From assembly GCF_900111675.1 (NCBI RefSeq), contig NZ_FOHO01000014.1, forward strand, positions 22,165-86,164: a stretch of DNA of 64,000 bases, in the 5' to 3' direction. This stretch comes from Paracoccus homiensis. Lineage in GTDB: Bacteria > Pseudomonadota > Alphaproteobacteria > Rhodobacterales > Rhodobacteraceae. Shown here in pieces: positions 1 through 8,352 of this stretch (position 1 is the first letter of the stretch; each line of letters begins with the position of its first letter). A program made the position numbers and the translations under genes. The notes below the pieces were generated by a model. It searched no databases. It was given only the letters and a program-made list of their open reading frames with translations, and was not told the origin of the DNA.

Positions 1-489
1 GCGCAGCCAGGACAGCGTGCCGTCGCGGCGCATCTTGGACTGACGTTCCACCAGCCGGTGCGCATAGGTGATCGGCGCCGGCATCAGCACGTCGGTTTCA
101 TCCGAGGCATAGCCGAACATCAGGCCCTGATCGCCTGCGCCCTGTTCCTCGAGGCTTTCGCGGTCCACGCCGATATTGATCTCGGGGGACTGCTTGCCGA
201 TGATGTTGATAACCGAGCAGGTCGCGCCGTCGAAACCGACATCGCTGCTGGTATAGCCGATATCGTTGATGACGCCGCGCACGATCGATTCCAGATCGAC
301 CCATGCGCTGGTCGTGATCTCGCCCGAGATGATCGCCACCCCGGTCTTGACCATGGTCTCGCAGGCGACGCGGGCGCGCGCATCCTCGGCCAGAATGGCG
401 TCGAGGATGGCGTCGCTGATCTGGTCTGCGATCTTGTCGGGATGGCCCTCGGTCACGGATTCCGAGGTGAAAAGCGAATATTCGGTCAT
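1..489 (-). CDS. metK: S-adenosylmethionine synthetase (partial, N-terminal 163 residues)
   Basis: Makes S-adenosylmethionine from ATP and methionine in the cytoplasm. The gene runs off the left edge, so only the N-terminal part is present. The start [19 protein letters not shown] carries the family GHPDK motif (residues 15-19) and a GAGDQG nucleotide-loop motif lies near residue 120. The ATG is only 5 nt after the ahcY stop codon, so the two are almost certainly one transcript: ahcY removes the product inhibitor S-adenosylhomocysteine while metK rebuilds the methyl donor. The gene looks intact as far as it is visible. Confidence 0.95.
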   Translation of the reverse strand, partial: MTEYSLFTSESVTEGHPDKIADQISDAILDAILAEDARARVACETMVKTGVAIISGEITTSAWVDLESIVRGVINDIGYTSSDVGFDGATCSVINIIGKQSPEINIGVDRESLEEQGAGDQGLMFGYASDETDVLMPAPITYAHRLVERQSKMRRDGTLSWLR

Positions 490-494
490 ATGTA

Positions 495-1886
495 TCAGTA
501 CCGGTAATGATCTGATTTGAACGGGCCTTCGGGCGTAACGCCGATATAGTCGGCCTGTTCCTTCGAAAGCTTCGACAGCTTCGCGCCGACCTTCTCCAGG
601 TGCAGCATCGCGACCTTCTCGTCCAGGTGCTTGGGCAGGATGTAGACGCCGGGCTTGTAGTCGTCACCCTTGGTCCACAGCTCGATCTGCGCCAGGACCT
701 GGTTGGTAAAGCTGGCCGACATCACGAAGGACGGATGCCCGGTCGCGTTGCCCAGGTTCAGCAGGCGGCCTTGGCTCAGCAGGATGATGCGATTGCCCGA
801 GGGCATCTCGATCATGTCCACCTGGTCCTTGACGTTGGTCCATTTGTGGTTGCGCAGGCTGGCGACCTGGATCTCGTTGTCGAAATGGCCGATATTGCCG
901 ACGATCGCCATGTCCTTCATCTCGCGCATATGCTCGATGCGGATGACGTCGCGGTTGCCGGTGGTGGTGACGAAGATGTCGGCGGTGCCCGCGACTTCTT
1001 CCAGGGTCACGACCTCGAACCCGTCCATCGCGGCCTGAAGGGCGCAGATCGGATCGACCTCGGTCACCTTCACGCGGGCGCCGGCGCCCTGAAGGCTGGC
1101 GGCGCTGCCCTTGCCGACATCGCCATAGCCGCAGACGACGGCGACCTTGCCGGCCATCATCACGTCGGTCGCGCGGCGGATGCCGTCGACCAGCGATTCC
1201 TTGCAGCCGTACTTGTTGTCGAATTTCGACTTGGTGACGCTGTCGTTGACGTTGATCGCGGGGAAGGGCAGCTGGCCGTTCTTCTGCAGATCGTACAGGC
1301 GGTGCACGCCGGTCGTCGTTTCCTCGGACACGCCCAGGATCTGGTCGCGGGTCTTGGTGAACCAGCCGGGCGACTGCGCCATGCGCTTGAGGATCTGCGC
1401 TTTGACGACTTCCTCTTCCTCGGATTCCGGAACCGGGATGATATCCTCACCCGCTTCGGCACGCGCGCCCAGAAGGACGTACAGCGTGGCGTCGCCGCCA
1501 TCGTCCAGGATCAGGTTCGGGCCGTCCTCGAACTGGAACGAGCGATCCAGATAGTCCCAATGCTCGGCCAGGGACTGACCCTTGATCGCGAAGACCGGCA
1601 CACCAGAGGCCGCGATGGCCGCCGCCGCATGGTCCTGCGTCGAATAGATGTTGCACGATGCCCAACGCACATCGGCGCCCAGATCGACCAGAGTCTCGAT
1701 CAGGACGGCGGTCTGGATGGTCATGTGCAGGCTGCCGACGATGCGGGCGCCCTTAAGGGGCTTGTCATTGCCGTATTCGGCACGCAGCGCCATCAGGCCC
1801 GGCATCTCGGTTTCCGCGATGTCCAGTTCCTTGCGGCCGTAATCGGCCAGAGAAATGTCTTTGATGATATAGTCGGTCACGGCCAT
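495..1886 (-). CDS. ahcY: Adenosylhomocysteinase (S-adenosylhomocysteine hydrolase)
   Basis: Splits S-adenosylhomocysteine to adenosine and homocysteine, relieving inhibition of methyltransferases. At 463 residues it is normal for the bacterial family. Visible motifs are the substrate/NAD segment [10 protein letters not shown] (214-223), the NAD-binding GYGDVGKG (253-260) and the conserved C-terminal KSDHYRY. First gene of an apparent ahcY-metK operon, 5 nt before metK. Its leader can fold into a stem just before the ribosome-binding AAAGG (see the 1893-1925 entry). Confidence 0.97.
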   Translation of the reverse strand: MAVTDYIIKDISLADYGRKELDIAETEMPGLMALRAEYGNDKPLKGARIVGSLHMTIQTAVLIETLVDLGADVRWASCNIYSTQDHAAAAIAASGVPVFAIKGQSLAEHWDYLDRSFQFEDGPNLILDDGGDATLYVLLGARAEAGEDIIPVPESEEEEVVKAQILKRMAQSPGWFTKTRDQILGVSEETTTGVHRLYDLQKNGQLPFPAINVNDSVTKSKFDNKYGCKESLVDGIRRATDVMMAGKVAVVCGYGDVGKGSAASLQGAGARVKVTEVDPICALQAAMDGFEVVTLEEVAGTADIFVTTTGNRDVIRIEHMREMKDMAIVGNIGHFDNEIQVASLRNHKWTNVKDQVDMIEMPSGNRIILLSQGRLLNLGNATGHPSFVMSASFTNQVLAQIELWTKGDDYKPGVYILPKHLDEKVAMLHLEKVGAKLSKLSKEQADYIGVTPEGPFKSDHYRY

Positions 1887-1892
1887 GCCTTT

Positions 1893-1925
1893 GGGTCATT
1901 CGCGTTTTGACATGCGGGATAACCC
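1893..1925 (-). promoter_or_regulatory. Possible leader stem-loop ahead of ahcY
   Basis: On the minus strand GGGTTAT and ATGACCC can pair (one G-U) around a 19-nt loop and end directly before the AAAGG preceding the ahcY ATG. It does not match the SAM-II, SAH or SAM/SAH riboswitch consensus as I remember them, so it may be a simple leader hairpin or chance. Confidence 0.2.
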
Positions 1926-1981
1926 ATGCAGGCCATGACGGAAAGACGAAACCGGGGCCGATTCGCGACCTGACCTGAATG

Positions 1982-2656
1982 TCAGGCCGGGCGGGACAGA
2001 TTTTCTTCGGGTCGCCGCGCACCGTTCGGCGCACGTGAGCCGCGCGCGATGCGTTGCAGGAAATCCTTGATCGAGGCGCGCGCGGCCTCCATCTGATCGC
2101 GGCCATCGTCCCATTCGCGCATCCGGTCATCTACGATCATCCGCGCCACGCCATAGGCATAGATACGCGAGGTCAGCGCAAGTTGCGGAATGTTTTCGTC
2201 CGGGTGCAGCAGCCCGGCATCGCGGGCACGTTCCAGCATCCGGACCATCAGATCGCGCACCGACTGGAAATAACGGTCAAGCTGGGGGTTCTGCGACGTG
2301 TCGAGAACCTTCGTATTCGACATCAGGCGGAACTGGACCGGATTTTCATAGGCCCACATGACATAAGCCTCGCCCAGGGCGCCGAACTGCGCCATCGCAT
2401 CATTGGGGTCGATCATCACGACCGCCTTGGTGCAGCCATCGACAAGACGCATCAGCGAATCTTCGGCCAGGGCGACAAGGGCAGCATGTGTATCGGGAAA
2501 GATCGCCTGCAGATCCTGCAGCGGGATGCCGCTGTCACGGGCGACATCCTCCAGCGTGGGGGGCGTCACGATATGCTGCTCGATCAAGGCCAGCATCGAC
2601 GACAGGGCACGTTGATGAACGCCTGTCCCCGTATAGCTTTGCGCAGCATTACTCAT
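1982..2656 (-). CDS. TetR/AcrR-family transcriptional regulator
   Basis: A 224-residue protein with an N-terminal TetR-type helix-turn-helix (about residues 15-65; LEDVARDSGIPLQDLQAIF is the recognition region) and a helical ligand-binding C-terminal domain. Such proteins are dimeric repressors released by small ligands. It is transcribed toward ahcY-metK, 95 bp upstream of ahcY. The target is unknown: it could repress itself, since its upstream region holds a GTGACAGTCAC dyad and repeat, or unlinked genes. The ATG at 2656 is the natural start before the TetR fold. Confidence 0.88.
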   Translation of the reverse strand: MSNAAQSYTGTGVHQRALSSMLALIEQHIVTPPTLEDVARDSGIPLQDLQAIFPDTHAALVALAEDSLMRLVDGCTKAVVMIDPNDAMAQFGALGEAYVMWAYENPVQFRLMSNTKVLDTSQNPQLDRYFQSVRDLMVRMLERARDAGLLHPDENIPQLALTSRIYAYGVARMIVDDRMREWDDGRDQMEAARASIKDFLQRIARGSRAPNGARRPEENLSRPA

Positions 2657-2768
2657 CAGCCGACCTTTTCACTTTCAACCGCTACCCCAATATCTTCGCA
2701 TGGCAAAAATATAGATATCAACAAGATAGCGAGAACTTTGTCTTTTGTCTGAATTGTACACTCATAAC

Positions 2769-2792
2769 GTGACAGTCACCAGACAGTGACAG
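2769..2792. promoter_or_regulatory. Candidate TetR operator (dyad plus direct repeat)
   Basis: GTGAC-A-GTCAC is a perfect odd-centred dyad (2769-2779), and GTGACAG recurs 17 bp further on (2786-2792). It lies about 110 bp upstream of the TetR start. TetR proteins often bind such dyads in their own promoters. Assignment to this regulator is inference. Confidence 0.3.
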
Positions 2793-2883
2793 GCGGAAAA
2801 GGGCAGATTCTTGATCGCGCCCGCACCGCTTGTGAAAATCGCGGGCAGCGACCGAATTTTCGGCAGAAACTGACCACGTGAAA

Positions 2884-2907
2884 GACCCGGCACTCGATAT
2901 CCGGGTC
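2884..2907 (-). terminator. Second stem-loop downstream of typA
   Basis: On the minus strand GACCCGG pairs with CCGGGTC across a 10-nt loop and is followed by TTTC. It lies after the stronger 2934-2962 stem and could be a backup terminator. Confidence 0.4.
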
Positions 2908-2933
2908 AGCTTAGCATCAGTCCCGAAACGCGC

Positions 2934-2962
2934 GAACCCGACCAAATGGACAGGTCGGGTTC
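2934..2962 (-). terminator. Stem-loop terminator of typA
   Basis: Ten-bp perfect stem GAACCCGACC/GGTCGGGTTC with a 9-nt loop, 27 bp after the typA stop on the minus strand. The T tract is short, so it is likely but not ideal. Confidence 0.5.
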
Positions 2963-2988
2963 GGGTAGGTCAACCAATGATCTGGGTC

Positions 2989-4809
<1,821 letters not shown>

Positions 4810-4890
4810 GGAAGCCTTCCGTACAATTCGGGGTCGCCCTACCGAAGAAGGCGGTAAATTGCCAGTCCGAATCGTGCGTCAGGCGAAAGC

Positions 4891-4909
4891 CGCCGCGTCA
4901 GCCGCGGCG
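4891..4909 (-). terminator. GC-rich hairpin after the 24-aa miniprotein gene
   Basis: CGCCGCG/CGCGGCG stem with a 5-nt loop, 24 nt beyond the miniprotein stop on the minus strand. It is followed by CTTTCG and not by a true T tract, so termination here is only plausible. Confidence 0.3.
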
Positions 4910-4932
4910 ACGGAAATCCCTGGTGGCCGTTC

Positions 4933-5007
4933 TCAGCGAAGGCCTAGGAAGGACAGGATGAACAGAACGACGACCACGAGGCCCACGATGTAGATGATCG
5001 TATTCAC
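4933..5007 (-). CDS. 24-residue hydrophobic miniprotein
   Basis: A GTG start preceded by AGGAG (6-nt gap) opens a 25-codon frame: [20 protein letters not shown] followed by LGLR. Almost the whole peptide is one uncharged transmembrane helix with a short basic C-terminus, typical of single-pass membrane miniproteins that modulate larger membrane complexes. Strong ribosome binding, coherent hydrophobicity and a free-standing position between typA and the TIM-barrel gene argue that it is real. I recall similar short proteins in related alphaproteobacteria but cannot verify that here. Function unknown. Confidence 0.6.
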   Translation of the reverse strand: MNTIIYIVGLVVVVLFILSFLGLR

Positions 5008-5066
5008 GGCTTGGCTCCTGTGTTGCGCTGTGTCGGTGCCAGTGTCGCGCCGACTGCCTTTCGCTG

Positions 5067-5849
5067 TCAACGAATTGATCTTGCTTTGGTTCCCTGCATG
5101 TCCGAAAGCCAGCCAAGGCCGGGTTCGGTCAGTCCGGCGGGGTGGTATTCGGCGCTGATCCAGCCGTCATAGCCTGCCCGGTCCAGCGCGGCGAAGATCG
5201 CCGGATAATCGATCTGCCCGGCTGTCGGCTCGGCCCGGCCGGGACAGCCCGCGATCTGCACATGGCGGATATGCGACAGCTGGCGTTGCAGAACCGCCAG
5301 CGCGTCGCCGGTGATCATCTGCGCGTGATAGGCGTCATATTGCAGCCCCAGATTCGCCGCGCCGACCTGTTCAAGAATGGCAGCGGCCTGATCGAAATCC
5401 GACAGGAAATAGCCGGGCCTGTCGGTCTGGTTGATCGGCTCGATCGTCAGGCTTTGATCGGGATCCTGCGCCGCGGCCCAGGTCAGGTTGGCGATGAAGG
5501 CCCGATGCGCGTCATCGCCCGACGCATTGCCCGCCATGATATGGATATGCCGGGCCTTCAGCGTTCTGGCCAGTTTTAGCGCGCGCAGGAAATCGCGTTG
5601 AAACAGTGGCACGTTGTCCGGAACCGCCGCAAATCCGCGCGGCCCGCCCGACCAGTTCGGCGCGGGTGTGTTGATCAGGGCCACGGGCATCCGCGCGCGG
5701 TTGGCCGCATTGCGCAGGGTGCTGGCCGGGATGTCGTAAGGAAACAGCATCTCGACGCCCTGAAACCCGGCGCGGCGGGCGGCTTCGAAGCGATCCTCGA
5801 AGGCCAGATCGGTGAACAGCATCGTCAGATTTGCGGCAAGGCGCGGCAT
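5067..5849 (-). CDS. Hydroxypyruvate isomerase-like TIM-barrel protein
   Basis: A 260-residue member of the xylose-isomerase-like TIM-barrel superfamily, closest to hydroxypyruvate isomerase/OtnI. Supporting segments are the N-terminal AANLTMLFTDLAFEDRFEAA, the middle LTIEPINQTDRPGYFLSD (metal-binding Glu in IEPIN), LGLQYDAYHAQ (metal-binding Asp/His) and the C-terminal ISAEYHP. It would interconvert hydroxypyruvate and tartronate semialdehyde, or isomerise a related sugar acid. No glyoxylate-pathway neighbours are present, so the substrate is not fixed by context. The stop lies near a DUF1285 gene transcribed in the same direction. Confidence 0.82.
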   Translation of the reverse strand: MPRLAANLTMLFTDLAFEDRFEAARRAGFQGVEMLFPYDIPASTLRNAANRARMPVALINTPAPNWSGGPRGFAAVPDNVPLFQRDFLRALKLARTLKARHIHIMAGNASGDDAHRAFIANLTWAAAQDPDQSLTIEPINQTDRPGYFLSDFDQAAAILEQVGAANLGLQYDAYHAQMITGDALAVLQRQLSHIRHVQIAGCPGRAEPTAGQIDYPAIFAALDRAGYDGWISAEYHPAGLTEPGLGWLSDMQGTKARSIR

Positions 5850-5854
5850 CTGTG

Positions 5855-6403
5855 TCAGGGTTCCAGCGCAAAGAACTGACCGCCCGAGCGGACGCCGACC
5901 TTGCCGTCCGGTCCCTCATCCGCCGCGGCCGCCAGCCGGTAAAAGGTCTTGCGGTCGATCAGCGCCTCCAGCCCCGCGCGGATATGGACATAGGGGCGCG
6001 GCTCGCTGTTGTTGCCTCGGGTGATGATGGGATGTTCGGCATCCGCCACGACCTGATCGCCGACATTGGTCGTCAGCGTGATCCGGTCGGGCCCGATTTC
6101 GGCATCGGTGGCGACGAAGGGCGCATCCTCGACCTGAATGCCGACCTTTTCGACCGGAGTGACCAGAAAATACTTGTCCCCCTCGCGCTTCAGAATGGTC
6201 GAGAACAGCCGCACCATCGCCGGGCGACCGATGGGGGTGCCTTCGTGAAACCATGTCCCGTCGCGGCGGATTTGCATATCCAGATCGCCGCAGAAAGGCG
6301 GGTTCCACAGATGCACCGGCGGCAGTCCGCCCTGTTTGGCCGCCTTGCTTGCCGCGGCGGCAATGCCTTCGGCGCTCACGCTTTTGTCACTGTGATCTGG
6401 CAT
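5855..6403 (-). CDS. DUF1285 domain-containing protein
   Basis: A 182-residue soluble protein recognised as DUF1285 by PPVHLWNPPFCGDLDMQIR, DGTWFHEGTPIGRPAMVRLF and the later KVGIQVEDAPFV. The family is common in alphaproteobacteria and of unknown biochemical function. It lies 5 bp upstream of the hydroxypyruvate-isomerase-like gene on the same strand, so the two probably share a transcript, and is divergent from the MoxR cluster (64-bp gap). Confidence 0.85.
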   Translation of the reverse strand: MPDHSDKSVSAEGIAAAASKAAKQGGLPPVHLWNPPFCGDLDMQIRRDGTWFHEGTPIGRPAMVRLFSTILKREGDKYFLVTPVEKVGIQVEDAPFVATDAEIGPDRITLTTNVGDQVVADAEHPIITRGNNSEPRPYVHIRAGLEALIDRKTFYRLAAAADEGPDGKVGVRSGGQFFALEP

Positions 6404-6467
6404 TCGTTATGGTCGCCCCTGACTGACTTGCCTATGGTTGGTCTAGCAGCAGCGAGGGGGCATTGTC

Positions 6468-7475
6468 ATGGCTTCGGATGAAATTCTGGTGCAAGAGGTC
6501 GAAACGCTGGCCGCCCGGCTGGCCGAGGCCCGCATCAGCATCGAACGTCGTTTCGTCGGGCAACATTCCGTTGTCGAACAGGTGCTTGCCGCCATTCTGT
6601 CGGGTGGCCACGCCCTGCTGGTCGGGCAGCCGGGTCTGGGCAAGACGATGCTGGTCGATACGCTGGCGACGGTGATGGGGCTGGACAGCCAGCGCATCCA
6701 GTTCACCCCCGACCTGATGCCCGCCGATATCCTTGGCTCTGAGGTGCTGGACGTGCTGCCAGATGGCAGCCGGGCCTTCCGCTTTATCGAGGGTCCGGTC
6801 TTTACGCAGCTGTTGATGGCCGATGAAATCAACCGGGCCAGCCCGCGCACGCAATCGGCCCTGCTTCAGGCCATGCAGGAACGCGAGGTGACGGTCAGCG
6901 GCCAGCACCGTCCGCTGGGGCGGCCGTTCCATGTGCTGGCGACGCAGAACCCGATCGAACAAGAGGGAACCTATCCACTGCCCGAAGCGCAGCTGGACCG
7001 TTTCCTGTTGCAGGTCGATGTGGACTATCCCGACCGCGACACCGAACGCGACATCCTGCTGGCCACCACTGGCACCGAAGAGGGCGCGGCACATGCCGCC
7101 TTCGACCCTGATTCGCTGATCGCGGCACAGCGCCTGATTCGTCAGATGCCGGTCGGGGAATCGGTGGTCGAGGCGATTCTGGATCTGGTCCGGGCCTGCC
7201 GTCCGGGCACCGATGAGGCCACGGGCGAGGTCGCCGATGCGCTGATCTGGGGGCCGGGGCCGCGCGCCGCGCAGGCGCTGATGCTGGTGACGCGGGCGCG
7301 GGCCGTGCTGAACGGTCGGTTCGCCCCAACGCTGGAGGATGTGCAGATGATGGCGGCGCCGGTGCTGCGGCACCGGATGGCGCTGTCCTTTGCGGCGCGT
7401 GCGCAGGGTCGGACGGTCGATGGCGTCATCGCCGCGCTGATCGATCAGCGCCTTGTCGCGCGTCAGGCGGCATGA
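6468..7475 (+). CDS. MoxR-family AAA+ ATPase
   Basis: A 335-residue AAA+ ATPase of the MoxR class. Walker A GQPGLGKT is at 53-60, Walker B LLMADE at 115-120, and sensor 1 lies in VLATQNPIEQEGTYPLPEAQ. MoxR ATPases act as chaperone-like factors for VWA/DUF58 partners in maturation or stress-tolerance systems. It heads a four-gene plus-strand cluster with overlapping starts and stops: DUF58, DUF4159 and a membrane amidotransferase-like protein. Start ATG 6468 follows GAGGGGG. Confidence 0.93.
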   Translation: MASDEILVQEVETLAARLAEARISIERRFVGQHSVVEQVLAAILSGGHALLVGQPGLGKTMLVDTLATVMGLDSQRIQFTPDLMPADILGSEVLDVLPDGSRAFRFIEGPVFTQLLMADEINRASPRTQSALLQAMQEREVTVSGQHRPLGRPFHVLATQNPIEQEGTYPLPEAQLDRFLLQVDVDYPDRDTERDILLATTGTEEGAAHAAFDPDSLIAAQRLIRQMPVGESVVEAILDLVRACRPGTDEATGEVADALIWGPGPRAAQALMLVTRARAVLNGRFAPTLEDVQMMAAPVLRHRMALSFAARAQGRTVDGVIAALIDQRLVARQAA

Positions 7476-7482
7476 GGCCGTC

Positions 7483-8352
7483 TTGACGCAGACCTCCGCC
7501 GACCTGCGCGCCCAAGCCGACGCCGCCAGCGCCCATCTGCCGGGCCTGATCCTGTCGGCGGAACGTCTGGCCGCGATGATCGCCCCCGGTGCGCATGGGC
7601 TGCGACGCGCCGGACCGGGCGAGGATTTCTGGCAATACCGTCCCGCGCATTCGGGCGATACCGCACGCAGCATCGACTGGCGCCGCTCGGCCAGATCGGA
7701 TGCGCAATTCGTTCGCGACCGCGAGGCGCAGACGGCGCAGGCCGTCGGGCTTTGGGTGTCGTCGGGGCAGGGTATGACCTATACGGGCGGCACTGACCGT
7801 CCCAGCAAGTTGCAGCGGGCGCAGGTCATGGCGCTGGCCCTGGCGATGGTGCTGCTGCGGGGGGGCGAAAAGGTCGGCCTGCTGGGACAGCAGGCGCGCG
7901 CCGGACGCATTCAGGCCGACCGGCTGGCCGAACACATGGCGACGGCCACGCCCCGCGACACCGATAGCGACGCGCCGCAGATCCTGACCCTGCGGCCCAA
8001 TCAGCGGCTGGTGCTGATCTCGGATTTCCTGGGCGACCCGTCATGGGTCGGGGATCTGCTGGATCGGGCGGCGGGCATGGGTGTGCGCGGTGTGCTGTTG
8101 CAGGTGCTGGACCCGGATGAAGAGACATTTCCCTATTCCGGTGCCGTCGATTTCCGCTCGCTCTCGGGGGGGATGCGCCATGACAGCCGCGACGCGAGCG
8201 GTCTGCGTCAGGCCTATCTGGCGCGTTTGGCCGAACGCCGCGACTGGCTGCTGCAACGCAGCCGCGCCGCCGGATGGCATTTCGGGCATCACAGCACCGA
8301 TCATGCGCCGGCCCATGCGCTTGGCTGGGTCTATCAGGTGCTGGGGGGCTGA
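7483..8352 (+). CDS. DUF58 domain-containing protein
   Basis: About 289 residues. The DUF58 signature is the HGLRRAGPGEDFWQYRPA and DTARSIDWRRSARSD block. DUF58 proteins are the usual partners of MoxR ATPases. I chose TTG 7483 as start because GAGG sits 6 nt upstream, overlapping the MoxR stop. Another in-frame TTG at 7453 would add ten residues. The stop TGA overlaps the next ATG (8350-8354), a strong sign of translational coupling. Confidence 0.88.
   Translation: MTQTSADLRAQADAASAHLPGLILSAERLAAMIAPGAHGLRRAGPGEDFWQYRPAHSGDTARSIDWRRSARSDAQFVRDREAQTAQAVGLWVSSGQGMTYTGGTDRPSKLQRAQVMALALAMVLLRGGEKVGLLGQQARAGRIQADRLAEHMATATPRDTDSDAPQILTLRPNQRLVLISDFLGDPSWVGDLLDRAAGMGVRGVLLQVLDPDEETFPYSGAVDFRSLSGGMRHDSRDASGLRQAYLARLAERRDWLLQRSRAAGWHFGHHSTDHAPAHALGWVYQVLGG

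Larger units (their letters stand above)
2657..2988. other. Intergenic region between the TetR gene and typA
   Basis: About 330 bp without a convincing gene. The half next to the TetR gene is clearly AT-richer than its surroundings (2690-2770) and probably holds the TetR promoter. It contains the dyad GTGACAGTCAC (2769-2779) and a second GTGACAG copy (2786-2792). The typA-proximal half contains two stem-loops described separately as terminators. Confidence 0.5.

Noticed and set aside
487..510. SAM/SAH riboswitch ahead of metK
   Set aside because: metK starts only 5 nt after the ahcY stop, leaving no room for such an element, and the sequence does not carry the consensus.
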